This document shows positions 24,940 to 32,909 of a DNA stretch of 64,000 nucleotides, piece by piece. The stretch covers positions 1 through 64,000 of the forward strand of contig JALHMH010000025.1 in NCBI GenBank assembly GCA_022844165.1. The letters are read 5' to 3'. A model generated the notes under the pieces. That model saw only the letters and a program-made list of their open reading frames with translations, did not search any database and was not told the origin of the DNA. The position numbers and the translations under genes were made by a program. This DNA comes from Lysobacterales bacterium (GTDB lineage: Bacteria; Pseudomonadota; Gammaproteobacteria; Xanthomonadales; SZUA-5). Numbering within the stretch: position 1 is the first letter of the stretch; the number at the start of each line of letters is the position of its first letter.

Positions 24940-25698
24940 TCAAGCGGGACGCTTGCGATTGAGCCACCGCGTCGCCTGTGTCGGAAAGCCTTCGAAATAG
25001 AGGATCGACAACAGTGTGGCGATCAGCATGATCCACGCGGAGGCAGCCGCGGACGCTGCGGCCCCGTGGAGCAGTGCGGCGGGTACCAGCACCACGACCA
25101 CGCGCATGAAGGTGAGCTGCAGGCTGTTCGGCGGCGAAACCCATCCACCGCGAATGGCGACTGCGTGACGTGTGGCATCGATGAGTTCGACGAACATCAG
25201 TGCTGCGACGCTCTTGAGCAGATTCTGCTCGGTCATCAGTGCCGCGAAAAAACTGGAGAGATGGCTGGCGTCATAGATCACTACGCAAATCAGGAACGCG
25301 AACGGAGCAAGCACTGCGCCATAAATCAACCCGGCACCGGCCGCGATCAAAGGAAGCAAAAGCAGTTGTTTACCCACACCACCTTCAGCGCCCTCGAACG
25401 TTCCTTCGACGGCGGCACGCAGCGTCATGTACACCCAGGCTTCGAGGAGGAAGAGCACCACCGCAGCCGCCGGGCTCAACCCAAAGATCACCACCGACAG
25501 CAAGATGGCAACGGCACGCATGACGGCTGAGATCAGTGCCGCGCGCTGCCATCGATCTTGTGGTTGTCGCGATGGTGAGTGTTTTTGGTTTCCGCTTCCC
25601 GGGAGATGGTTGGGGTCAGACGCCAACGGGTCTGGTGCATCGATCATGGCCTCATCGCTCAAAGTGTTGTCAGCGACGATCGTGGCGGCGTTGGCCAT
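24940..25698 (-). CDS. Multi-pass membrane protein of unknown function
   Basis: A 252-residue protein with a polar, Asp/Pro-rich N-terminus (about 1-55) and five or so hydrophobic segments, including VMRAVAILLSVVIFGLSPAA, AGAGLIYGAVLAPFAFLICV, MRVVVVLVPAALLHGAAA and SAWIMLIATLLSILYFEG. I do not recognise a family. The frame is open upstream to 26352, but that stretch lies opposite the NGxxx-repeat gene and only reflects its codon periodicity. Start 25698 is the first ATG after it. Its promoter would be divergent from the repeat-protein gene. Confidence 0.6.
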   Translation of the reverse strand: MANAATIVADNTLSDEAMIDAPDPLASDPNHLPGSGNQKHSPSRQPQDRWQRAALISAVMRAVAILLSVVIFGLSPAAAVVLFLLEAWVYMTLRAAVEGTFEGAEGGVGKQLLLLPLIAAGAGLIYGAVLAPFAFLICVVIYDASHLSSFFAALMTEQNLLKSVAALMFVELIDATRHAVAIRGGWVSPPNSLQLTFMRVVVVLVPAALLHGAAASAAASAWIMLIATLLSILYFEGFPTQATRWLNRKRPA

Positions 25699-25911
25699 CG
25701 TCAATGACCCGCAAATGATGGTCGATTGTTCTGCAAAAAGACATCCGACCTGGGCCAATCGCTGCGCTTTCCAACAACGAACTTGAACCCGCATCCGGCC
25801 GTCGCATCGAACACGGTGCCGATTTTTTTGTGCTGGATGATCTCTGGCCGCAATGCTTCGCGTATGTCCTGATGACCGCCCATTCCGGCGCGGCAAATCA
25901 GGAGAATCGAC

Positions 25912-26433
25912 ATGTTTCGCGCAGTGATTGCAGCCGCACTTCTCGCCGCCACCGTCACCGCCCATGCGGAGGTGGCCAGCAACGGTGTGAAATGGAATGG
26001 CTTCCGGATGAATGGCCTCACTCTGAATGGAGTTGCGATGAACGGCCGAGCGTTCAACGGCAAGAGATTCAATGGTCTCTCCATGAACGGCAGAATGTTC
26101 AACGGTGCGCGCTTCAATACGTTTCGATTCAATGCGAGGAACTTCAACGGCATCAAGCTCAACGGCATCAAGATCAACGGCACGAAGTTTAATGGCCGGA
26201 ATTTCAACGGCATTTCGATCAACGGTGCACACTTGAACACGTTCAAGTTCAACGCTCGCAGGTTCAACGGGACCGCGCAGCACGCCGCGACGATCGGCGG
26301 CGCTTCGCAGGGCATAGCGCTGGCTCAGGTTTCGCGCGTTCCGGTGGCACACGAGGTCGAAAGCGCCTGCACCACCTCGATGCCGTGCACCGCCATCGAC
26401 GCGCGCAACATCCGCGCGCGGCTGGCGCCGTAA
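25912..26433 (+). CDS. Secreted NGxxx pentapeptide-like repeat protein
   Basis: A 173-residue protein: signal peptide (MFRAVIAAALLAATVTAHA), then residues 24-123 made of 20 consecutive five-residue units NGxx(F/L/M/I/W), for example NGFRM NGLTL NGVAM. The DNA shows a 15-bp period over 25981-26280. Units 9-11 (NGARF NTFRF NARNF) recur as units 17-19 (NGAHL NTFKF NARRF), exactly eight units apart, which points to duplication of an eight-unit block. Such tracts should form a right-handed beta-helix. The C-terminal 50 residues have two Cys and no repeats. The next gene, six bases away, encodes an ADYC-like protein and is probably its partner. Confidence 0.85.
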   Translation: MFRAVIAAALLAATVTAHAEVASNGVKWNGFRMNGLTLNGVAMNGRAFNGKRFNGLSMNGRMFNGARFNTFRFNARNFNGIKLNGIKINGTKFNGRNFNGISINGAHLNTFKFNARRFNGTAQHAATIGGASQGIALAQVSRVPVAHEVESACTTSMPCTAIDARNIRARLAP

Positions 26434-26438
26434 GCGCC

Positions 26439-27188
26439 ATGCGCGCGGCGCTGTTTGCGGCGTGCCTGATCTCGAGCGTGGCCAATGCTGCGCTCGAGGT
26501 TGAAGGCACCGAGTTCGTTCTGATGGAAAATGGGCAAACGCTGCGGAGTCAGGATCTGGCCGGCAGTACCCTCGATCTCGGCAACGGTCTGGCGGTTCGC
26601 ATCTTGTCGGTGCAACGCGATGCCGACGATGGCGATATCTGGTGGCACCATTTCCAGGTGCAGGGCGAGAATGGCTGGCAGGATTTATGCGAGCCCGATC
26701 GCGAGGGCTTCTCGCGCGGATTCCCCATGGTTGGCGATTTCAGCGACGATGGCCACTATCTGGCGACCCCAGGTACGATGTCGCTGACCTGTAGCAGCGG
26801 TGCCCAGGGCAAATGCGTGCGCTTTGGCTACGCGCCGTTTAAACGAAATGGGGATGGCGTGTCCTTGGCGGCGCACTACGGCGCCTGTCTGCGCATGGTC
26901 CGCGGCGATTACTGCGGCGACGGAGTGGCGACCACCCGCGATGGCACGACGATCGACATCTATGACGATCTGGGCATTCAGCGTCCGGAGACGGGCGAGG
27001 GCTTCCGCTTCGAAGCCGGTTGGACACCCGATGGCGCGGTTTGCGTGCACCATCCCCGAATCGCCGAGCACTTGGACCTGTCCGCAATCGCGGTGAGTTG
27101 TCCCCGTTTGGCTGGCGCGCTGGGTACGTCTTGTACGGAGACCAGGGCGCGCAAGCTCGGTGCGGTGTTGTTCAATCGTTCTCGTTAG
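26439..27188 (+). CDS. ADYC-domain-like secreted protein
   Basis: A 249-residue exported protein (signal MRAALFAACLISSVANA). The C-terminal half has RMVRGDYCGDG, IDIYDDLG and many Cys (about eight), closely resembling the ADYC domain, named for its conserved Ala-Asp-Tyr-Cys; here Ala is Gly (GDYC). The N-terminal half (20-90) contains a beta-rich stretch with EGTEFVLMENGQTL and WWHHFQVQGENGW. No catalytic site is recognised. It starts six bases after the repeat-protein gene, so the two form an operon, an association that I recall from other proteobacteria and myxobacteria but cannot check here. Confidence 0.7.
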   Translation: MRAALFAACLISSVANAALEVEGTEFVLMENGQTLRSQDLAGSTLDLGNGLAVRILSVQRDADDGDIWWHHFQVQGENGWQDLCEPDREGFSRGFPMVGDFSDDGHYLATPGTMSLTCSSGAQGKCVRFGYAPFKRNGDGVSLAAHYGACLRMVRGDYCGDGVATTRDGTTIDIYDDLGIQRPETGEGFRFEAGWTPDGAVCVHHPRIAEHLDLSAIAVSCPRLAGALGTSCTETRARKLGAVLFNRSR

Positions 27189-27288
27189 CGGACGCGGCGG
27201 ATGACGCGGGGCTCCGTCGCGACGATTCGAGTAATGTGCATTGCCGGGAGACTTATACTGACCGCTACTGGATCTCGGGAGCGCCCAA

Positions 27289-28065
27289 ATGATACGCGTG
27301 GTCTTCAATCAGAAAGGTGGCGTGGGCAAATCGACGATCGTCTGCAATCTGGCGGCGATCGCCGCCAGTCAGGGCTTGCGCACACTGATTGTCGATCTCG
27401 ACGCACAGGCGAATTCGACGCACTACGTGCTGGGCCATCAGGCGACGCAACTTGAGCTTGGAATTGCCGATTTCTTCGAAGAAACGTTGTCGTACCGACT
27501 GCGATCGCGCGATCCGGCCGAATATGTGACGCCGACGCCATTCGAAAATCTGTCTGTGATCGGCGCCGATCAACGGCTCGCTGAGCTGCAAACGAAGCTT
27601 GAGACCAAACTCAAGATCCTCAAGCTCGCGGACGCGCTGGGTACGCTGAAAAAGCAGTTTGCCCATATCTTCATCGACACGCCACCCGCGTTGAATTTCT
27701 ACACGCTGTCGGCGCTGATCGCTGCCGACCGTTGCCTGGTGCCATTCGATTGCGACGACTTCTCGCGGCAGGCGCTGTATCGATTGCTTGAGAATGTCGA
27801 AGAGATCAAACATGACCACAACAAAAAGCTCAAAGTCGAAGGGATCGTGGTCAATCAGTTCAACGCGCGTTCCAATTTGCCGACACGCGTGGTCGAAGAA
27901 CTGATTGCGGAAAAGCTCCCGGTGCTGCCGGTGTATTTGTCGAGCAGTATCAAGGTGAAAGAGAGCCACGAAGCGGCGCGGCCGTTGGTGTTCTTCGAAC
28001 CGAGCCACAAACTGACGGGTGAGTTCAGGGCGCTTTTCGAGGTGCTGGATCGGAAGAAGCGCTAG
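27289..28065 (+). CDS. Orphan ParA-family ATPase
   Basis: A 258-residue ParA/MinD-like ATPase with the deviant Walker A KGGVGKST (residues about 9-16), Walker A' [10 protein letters not shown] and Walker B FIDTPPA. Unlike the parA at 60282 it has no partner ParB gene beside it and no ParB-like neighbour. It is a second, chromosomal, single-gene ParA, the type often used for positioning of protein complexes and not for DNA segregation. The target cannot be deduced. The TAG stop codon is followed by TGTGGTGTCC, a short match to the end of repeat B. Confidence 0.85.
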   Translation: MIRVVFNQKGGVGKSTIVCNLAAIAASQGLRTLIVDLDAQANSTHYVLGHQATQLELGIADFFEETLSYRLRSRDPAEYVTPTPFENLSVIGADQRLAELQTKLETKLKILKLADALGTLKKQFAHIFIDTPPALNFYTLSALIAADRCLVPFDCDDFSRQALYRLLENVEEIKHDHNKKLKVEGIVVNQFNARSNLPTRVVEELIAEKLPVLPVYLSSSIKVKESHEAARPLVFFEPSHKLTGEFRALFEVLDRKKR

Positions 28066-28172
28066 TGTGGTGTCCAGTCGCTGCGGCGAGAGGGCCAGGT
28101 GCCTGAGACGAAACATGCATGGTCGGCGGCCGACGTCATCATCGTGCTGCCTCAACAGGGAACTTCGTTCGA

Positions 28173-28988
28173 ATGACTGCATCGCTGGCCAATAAGACGC
28201 TCTTCATCACCGGCGGTTCGCGCGGTATCGGCGAGGCGATTGCGCTGCGGGCGGCGAGAGACGGCGCCAACATCGTGCTGGCCGCGAAAACCGAGAAGCC
28301 GCATCCGAAGTTGCCTGGGACGATTTACAGCGTTGCCGAAGCCATCAAAAAGGCGGGTGGCAAGGCACTGCCGCTCAAGGTCGATATCCGCGAGGACGAA
28401 CAAGTCCTGGCGGCTATCGAAACCGCCGTGCGTACCTTCGGCGGCATCGATATTCTGGTCAATAACGCCAGCGCGATCAGCTTGACGGGCACGCTGGAAA
28501 CGCCGATGCGGCGTTTCGATCTGATGTTCGGTGTGAATGTGCGCGGCACGTTTTTTTGTTCGCAAGCCTGCCTGCCGCACCTGTTGAAGTCTGACAATCC
28601 GCACATTCTGACCCTGGCGCCGCCGCTGAACATGGACCCGAAGTGGTTTGGGCCGCATGTGGCGTACACCATGGCCAAGTACGGCATGAGCCAATGTGTG
28701 CTGGGAATGGCCGAGGAGTTCAAGGGCCGCGTGGCGGTCATCGCGTTGTGGCCGCGAACCGTGATCCACACGGCCGCGCTGGCGATGATCCCTGGCGTCG
28801 ATCCTGCTGGATGTCGGGCGCCGGCCATCATGGCCGATGCTGCGCATGCGGTTCTGAGCGCACCGTATCAACAGCGATCCGGGCTGTTCTTGATCGACGA
28901 TGAGGTCTTGCGTGAAGTCGGCGTGCGCGATTTTGAGCCGTACGCTGTGAAGCCGGGCTCGCCGCTGTTGCCCGATCTGTTCTTGTAA
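28173..28988 (+). CDS. Short-chain dehydrogenase/reductase (HSDL2-like)
   Basis: A 271-residue SDR: cofactor motif TGGSRGIG (13-20), NNAS (about 93), and the catalytic YxxxK in AYTMAKYGM. The PPLNMDPKWFGPHVAYTMAKYGMS block and the C-terminal LIDDEVLRE are characteristic of the HSDL2-like SDR group. The catalytic Ser region reads TLAPPLN, with Ala where Ser is expected. The reaction is NAD(P)H-dependent oxidation or reduction of an unknown hydroxyl/keto substrate. It has no sterol-carrier domain, unlike eukaryotic HSDL2. Start 28173 follows AGGGAA. Confidence 0.85.
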   Translation: MTASLANKTLFITGGSRGIGEAIALRAARDGANIVLAAKTEKPHPKLPGTIYSVAEAIKKAGGKALPLKVDIREDEQVLAAIETAVRTFGGIDILVNNASAISLTGTLETPMRRFDLMFGVNVRGTFFCSQACLPHLLKSDNPHILTLAPPLNMDPKWFGPHVAYTMAKYGMSQCVLGMAEEFKGRVAVIALWPRTVIHTAALAMIPGVDPAGCRAPAIMADAAHAVLSAPYQQRSGLFLIDDEVLREVGVRDFEPYAVKPGSPLLPDLFL

Positions 28989-28995
28989 CGCGCCT

Positions 28996-29781
28996 TTATT
29001 GGCGCCAGCTTCGCCCGAACCACGGTAATGGCAGTGCGCTTGCACGCAGCGGGTGGATATCGAGCCCGCCGCGACGCGTGAAGCGTGCTTGTACCGCAAA
29101 CCAATACGGAGAACAGCGCTGCGCAATATCGGCATACATGCGTTCGACGCACTGCTCATGGAATTCGCGAACGTGGCGAAACGACAGCCAATAACGCAGC
29201 AGGCCAACGGAATCGATGCGCGGTCCCCGGTAGTGCAGTGAGACGGTAGCCCAATCTGGTTGTCCGGTCACGGGACAATTGCTGCGAAACAGATGGGTCG
29301 ACAAACACTCGGTGACCGGCGCGCCATCGGTCCGCAACAGGCTCGGATCGATCGCCGTCAAGTCAGGGTCCACAAGTTCGACGTCGTCGATACACGAGCT
29401 GTCGTCGCCGACGGTCCCGAAGGCGTGCCACGCTGCGACGTCTATCAGGTTCACATTCACAGATCGACCGGCCGCAGCGCTCAAGTCGGCGCTGATGTTG
29501 GGGACCACCTCGTCCTTCTCGAGGCGCCGCCGCGCGTAGCTGTTGAGATAGAGTTTCAGACTCTTGGATTCAATCAGATAGGGCGAATCCGCCGGCACAT
29601 CGAATTGCAGCATCGCGATCTGCGGTTTGCCGTATTGATCCAGCCAGCTGAATTCGTAGCCGGTCCAACGGTCTGCACCGAACATTGCCGCGGCATTCGG
29701 CATGGGTACGCGCGGCAGCGGATCGAGAATCGCCGGCGTGTATTCGGGTTCATGGTCGACGGTTCGGCCAAGCAAGGTCAT
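28996..29781 (-). CDS. queF: NADPH-dependent preQ0 reductase QueF
   Basis: A 261-residue two-domain (unimodular pair) QueF of the YqcD type. The N-terminal half has PYLIESKSLKLYLNS, the C-terminal half has FRSNCPVTGQPDWA with the catalytic Cys, and FHEQCVERMYADI. The enzyme reduces the nitrile of preQ0 to the amine of preQ1 in queuosine synthesis, acting in the cytoplasm. No other queuosine gene is nearby. The 462 bases upstream were searched for a preQ1 riboswitch by eye without success. Confidence 0.94.
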   Translation of the reverse strand: MTLLGRTVDHEPEYTPAILDPLPRVPMPNAAAMFGADRWTGYEFSWLDQYGKPQIAMLQFDVPADSPYLIESKSLKLYLNSYARRRLEKDEVVPNISADLSAAAGRSVNVNLIDVAAWHAFGTVGDDSSCIDDVELVDPDLTAIDPSLLRTDGAPVTECLSTHLFRSNCPVTGQPDWATVSLHYRGPRIDSVGLLRYWLSFRHVREFHEQCVERMYADIAQRCSPYWFAVQARFTRRGGLDIHPLRASALPLPWFGRSWRQ

Positions 29782-30189
29782 GCGATGAGAGAAGATGGAT
29801 TGGGCAGATCAAGATAAGCCCTTATGTTGGCGTTTGGGTCGTCCTGGCCGCATATTTCATGAGGTCGCGAGTTCATGGCCTGATTTCGTTGCAAAGGCAG
29901 GGAAATCTCGAAGTTGATCGAAATGACAGCCTGTGCGCTGCCATTTCCGTAGCTTGAGCGGCTCTCTCTCGTTCTTTGCGCCGGACGACTCAAAGTTCGT
30001 CGCCGCATTGGAATCGTCATGACTCCGTCCGGTGCGGCGGCACCGCCGCCACCCGTTCGAGCGCGCGCGCCGCATGCGGCGCAAGCTTGCTCGCTCTCAC
30101 CCTTCGCGATCGTCCGTGTTGGGCGGCACCGCTCTCCTTTTTGAGGGTGTTGGCAGCGATGGCGGTGATCGACAAGAAGATAAGGGCTG
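29782..30189. other. Non-coding stretch between queF and the tonB cluster
   Basis: About 400 bases with no ORF that has start signals or similarity. Composition changes from moderately A/T-rich near queF (29782-29950) to very GC-rich with GCGCGCGCGCC-like runs (30040-30090). It must contain the queF promoter on the minus strand; I could not define a convincing -35/-10 pair. No tRNA, hairpin-plus-T-run or repeat copy was recognised apart from the terminator described next. Confidence 0.5.
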
Positions 30190-30217
30190 CAAAACGACAA
30201 CGCCCGCAAAGCGGGCG
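30190..30217 (-). terminator. Rho-independent terminator after exbD
   Basis: On the minus strand: CGCCCGC-TTT-GCGGGCG (30217-30201) followed by TTGTCGTTTT. A perfect 7-bp GC stem with a 3-base loop and a T-rich tail lies 27 bases after the last exbD stop, ending the TPR/tonB/exbB/exbD/exbD transcript. Confidence 0.85.
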
Positions 30218-30243
30218 CTGTCGAGAACCGAGTGTGGAGAACC

Positions 30244-30717
30244 TCAGCCCGGTGGTGGTGGCGCTGCACCGCCGCCGCCGGGGGTGGCCAGATTGTCGAA
30301 ACCGATGCGTTGTACATTCGATCGTTTCGCTGCGGCCAGAAGATCAGCGATCGCGGAATACGGAATGGTCTCATCCGCCTCAAGTTTGTATTCAGGCTGG
30401 TCGTCCTTGACCTTTTTGCCTTCTTCGCGAAATTCGACAAATAGCAGCTCTTTACTGATCGGGTCATTGTTGACGCGGATTTCGACCGCGCCGCCCAGAT
30501 CGCGCAACTCGATCCGCTTCTGCTCGATTTGGCTCTTGTCAGCCGGATCGGTGGATTGCTGCGGCAGATTGATGCGCACTTTGTGCGCAAGCAACGGTGC
30601 GGTGATCATAAAGATGATCAACAGCACCAGCATGACGTCCACCAATGGCGTGGTATTGATGTCGACCATCGGCGAACTGCCGCCGCCGCCACCACTTGGT
30701 CCTGCACTCATTCCCAT
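30244..30717 (-). CDS. exbD: ExbD/TolR biopolymer transporter (second copy)
   Basis: A 157-residue protein: one transmembrane helix (about 24-44) with the proton-conducting Asp in NTTPLVDVMLVLLIIFMITA, then a periplasmic domain. The C-terminus ends in a Gly/Pro-rich tail. It forms, with ExbB, the inner-membrane motor that energises TonB. It lies 14 bases after the first exbD and is the last gene of the cluster. The two copies share the membrane segment almost identically but have different periplasmic domains, consistent with specialised roles. Confidence 0.93.
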   Translation of the reverse strand: MGMSAGPSGGGGGSSPMVDINTTPLVDVMLVLLIIFMITAPLLAHKVRINLPQQSTDPADKSQIEQKRIELRDLGGAVEIRVNNDPISKELLFVEFREEGKKVKDDQPEYKLEADETIPYSAIADLLAAAKRSNVQRIGFDNLATPGGGGAAPPPPG

Positions 30718-30731
30718 GAATCGATCTCCAA

Positions 30732-31163
30732 TTATTCGCCGGGGGCGGTGACGAAGCCGATTTTGCTAATGCCCTTGCGCTTGGCAAGATCGAGTGCGCT
30801 ACGCACGTGCTTGTATTGCACCGAGCGGTCACCGCGAATCTTGAGCTCCGGTTGCGGCTTCTTGGCGGCCTCGATTGCAAGCCGAGCCTCCAGGCCTTCG
30901 ATGCTGATCGGATCGTCTTGCCAGTAATACTGAACTGAGCCACCACCCTTGTCCTGAATGTTCAGTGTGACGGCCTTCTCCTCCACCGAGTCCGGTTCGT
31001 TCGGCGCTTCGGGCACCGAAATCGGCACTTTGTTTTGCATCAACGGTGCAGTGATCATGAAAATGATCAGCAGCACCAACATCACGTCGACCAGCGGCGT
31101 GGTGTTGATGTCGGTCATCGGGTTGGCGTTTTGTTGGCCGCCACCGCCGGTGCTCATGCCCAT
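30732..31163 (-). CDS. exbD: ExbD/TolR biopolymer transporter (first copy)
   Basis: A 143-residue ExbD with the same membrane helix (NTTPLVDVMLVLLIIFMITA) and a periplasmic domain ending in RGISKIGFVTAPGE-like sequence. AAGGAG precedes ATG 31163. The GGGGQQ-rich N-terminus is cytoplasmic. Its periplasmic domain is the more typical of the two (LKIRGDRSVQYKHVRSAL). Paired exbD genes after exbB are known in Xanthomonas, where the second is dispensable for iron uptake but needed for other functions; which applies here is inference. Confidence 0.93.
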   Translation of the reverse strand: MGMSTGGGGQQNANPMTDINTTPLVDVMLVLLIIFMITAPLMQNKVPISVPEAPNEPDSVEEKAVTLNIQDKGGGSVQYYWQDDPISIEGLEARLAIEAAKKPQPELKIRGDRSVQYKHVRSALDLAKRKGISKIGFVTAPGE

Positions 31164-31174
31164 CTGGGATCTCC

Positions 31175-32071
31175 TTAGCCGGTGCTCGGCACGTGTTGGC
31201 GCGTACCAAACCGCTGACCGCGGCCCGCGCGATTACCGGTGGCGAAATAATCAAGCAAGTCATGCGCAAAAGCCGCAAACCGGGCATTCAGCGCTTTATT
31301 GCTGCGGACAAAAAAGTTGTACGCCAGCACGGATGGGATGGCGACGCCCAGGCCGATGCAGGTCATGATGAGCGCTTCGCCCACGGGTCCTGCAACAACG
31401 TCCAGTGTTGCTTCGCCTTCCCTGCCAATACTGATGAGCGCGTGGTAAATGCCCCAAACGGTCCCAAACAGTCCAACAAAAGGTGCCGTCGATCCGACCG
31501 AAGCCAGCAACGTCAACCCAGATTCGAATCGGGCGGCTTCGCGCTGCACGCCACTGCGGACTGCGCGATCGATGAACTCATGTCGACTCAAGGCTTCCGC
31601 CATGCGGCCGCCCAGTGCATCCGAGTGATGTTCGGCCGCGAAGGCCGCGTCGAGTGCGATCTTGCTGAAAGGCTCCAACTCAGGTTCTTCCTTGAGGCGC
31701 GCGATCGCATCACGCGGCGTTGCGGCATCCCAGAAGTCATTGATCAACTTCTGGCCGCGGATCTTGACCGCTGCCAATTTCAAACCGTTGTAGAGAATGT
31801 AATACCACACCAGTATCGACATCACCGCCATGACCAGGAACGCGAACAAACCGACCACGTCGGCGTTCTGGACCAGATGAGCGAAGCCCATCTTGGTCAG
31901 GGCGAGAGAATCGGTGTTGCCCATCATCACGTCGAGCCGATCCATACCTGGAGGCAATTGCGAGGACACGTCGAGACTGGACGGATCCGCTGCGGCGGGA
32001 ATCGAACCGGCTGCAACGTCGGCAGTGGCGGGAGGCGCTTGATCTTGCATAAGAATGCTCGTCTCGTTCAA
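31175..32071 (-). CDS. exbB: ExbB/TolQ-family proton channel subunit
   Basis: A 298-residue MotA/TolQ/ExbB-family protein with an N-terminal extension (about 1-70, Ala/Pro/Asp-rich) and three transmembrane helices: about 73-95 (VVGLFAFLVMAVMSILVWYY), 180-200 and 222-245, with the core ASVGSTAPFVGLFGTVWGI and VGEALIMTCIGLGVAIP. It forms the proton-driven scaffold around ExbD. The ATG overlaps the tonB stop by ATGA, so translation is coupled. A downstream ATG (MQDQAPP) is an alternative start. Confidence 0.93.
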   Translation of the reverse strand: MNETSILMQDQAPPATADVAAGSIPAAADPSSLDVSSQLPPGMDRLDVMMGNTDSLALTKMGFAHLVQNADVVGLFAFLVMAVMSILVWYYILYNGLKLAAVKIRGQKLINDFWDAATPRDAIARLKEEPELEPFSKIALDAAFAAEHHSDALGGRMAEALSRHEFIDRAVRSGVQREAARFESGLTLLASVGSTAPFVGLFGTVWGIYHALISIGREGEATLDVVAGPVGEALIMTCIGLGVAIPSVLAYNFFVRSNKALNARFAAFAHDLLDYFATGNRAGRGQRFGTRQHVPSTG

Positions 32072-32742
32072 TCAGACAACGTGAATCGGACCGGCACAAG
32101 TGCCCAGCCGGCGAATGCAGCGCCATCGCGCACACCGGCATTGAACCGCCAGTTACGTGCAGCCTGCATGGCGGATCGATCGAAATCGCGATGACCCGAA
32201 GACTTTTCGATCTCGATCTTCTCGGGTTTACCGTCGGCAGACACCAGAATCCGGAGCAGCACTTCACCTGAAATGCCACGGCGCAGCATCGCCGGTGGAT
32301 AGCGCGGAGGACGCGCGCGCATCATCGACATATCGACCGATGGCCCGACCTCGCGCGGTCCATCGCTCGGCGGAGCCGGCGGCGCAGGCGGTTGCACTGC
32401 AATGCCCTCGGGATTGTCGGTGATCACGTCGGCCACCTGCTCGGGCGGTTCCGGCGGCGGCTCTGGCTTGGGCTCTTCGCGCTTGATCTCGACCAGTTTG
32501 ATGATCTTCGGCGGCTCCGGCGGCGGCGGTGGAGGCGGCGGTGGCGGTGGCGGTGGTGGCGGCGGTGGTTCAAGAAACACGACTTCGATCGTGTTTTCCT
32601 GCGGCTTCTCCAGACCGATAGGCGCTTTCGCCGGAAGCAACAACAACCCGACCATGATCGAATGGAAGGTCAACGTCACCGCGATTGCGGTGATTCGTTT
32701 GAAGCTAAGACCCTTTGGGTCGCGTTCGTGGTTTTCAGCCAT
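32068..32742 (-). CDS. tonB: TonB energy transducer
   Basis: A 224-residue TonB: cytoplasmic N-terminus, membrane anchor (about 16-38, TAIAVTLTFHSIMVGLLLLP), a proline-rich periplasmic linker with a run of 17 prolines, a second Lys/Pro/Glu section (KREEPKPEPPPEPPEQ) and the C-terminal TonB domain (YPPAMLRRGISGEVLLRILV, RDFDRSAMQAARNWRF). It couples the ExbB-ExbD motor to outer-membrane receptors; no receptor gene is in the window. The Pro codon run makes this locus prone to length change by slippage. Confidence 0.93.
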   Translation of the reverse strand: MAENHERDPKGLSFKRITAIAVTLTFHSIMVGLLLLPAKAPIGLEKPQENTIEVVFLEPPPPPPPPPPPPPPPPPEPPKIIKLVEIKREEPKPEPPPEPPEQVADVITDNPEGIAVQPPAPPAPPSDGPREVGPSVDMSMMRARPPRYPPAMLRRGISGEVLLRILVSADGKPEKIEIEKSSGHRDFDRSAMQAARNWRFNAGVRDGAAFAGWALVPVRFTLSD

Positions 32743-32909
32743 GAGTCATCACTTTGGATAGCCGTGACATCCGCCTTCTCGTCGCCGGTTGGTCGCCCAC
32801 ACCAGAACGCGAAGCCCCTCCAAGAAAGATCGATGAAGCTACACTAAACGCGCGACGGCTCACAAGTTAATGCCAGTGAAGAAAGTACCGTCGAGCGAAT
32901 CGACGGAGA

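Noticed and set aside
25701..26315. Minus-strand frame of about 200 codons with a LxxxPLxxxP pattern
   Set aside because: It is the exact complement of the NGxxx repeat array with its 15-bp period. The plus strand has a signal peptide, a partner gene and an organised repeat; the minus strand has none.
29782..30189. A preQ1 riboswitch or small RNA upstream of queF
   Set aside because: No conserved pseudoknot elements could be identified, and GC-rich runs there give many accidental hairpins.
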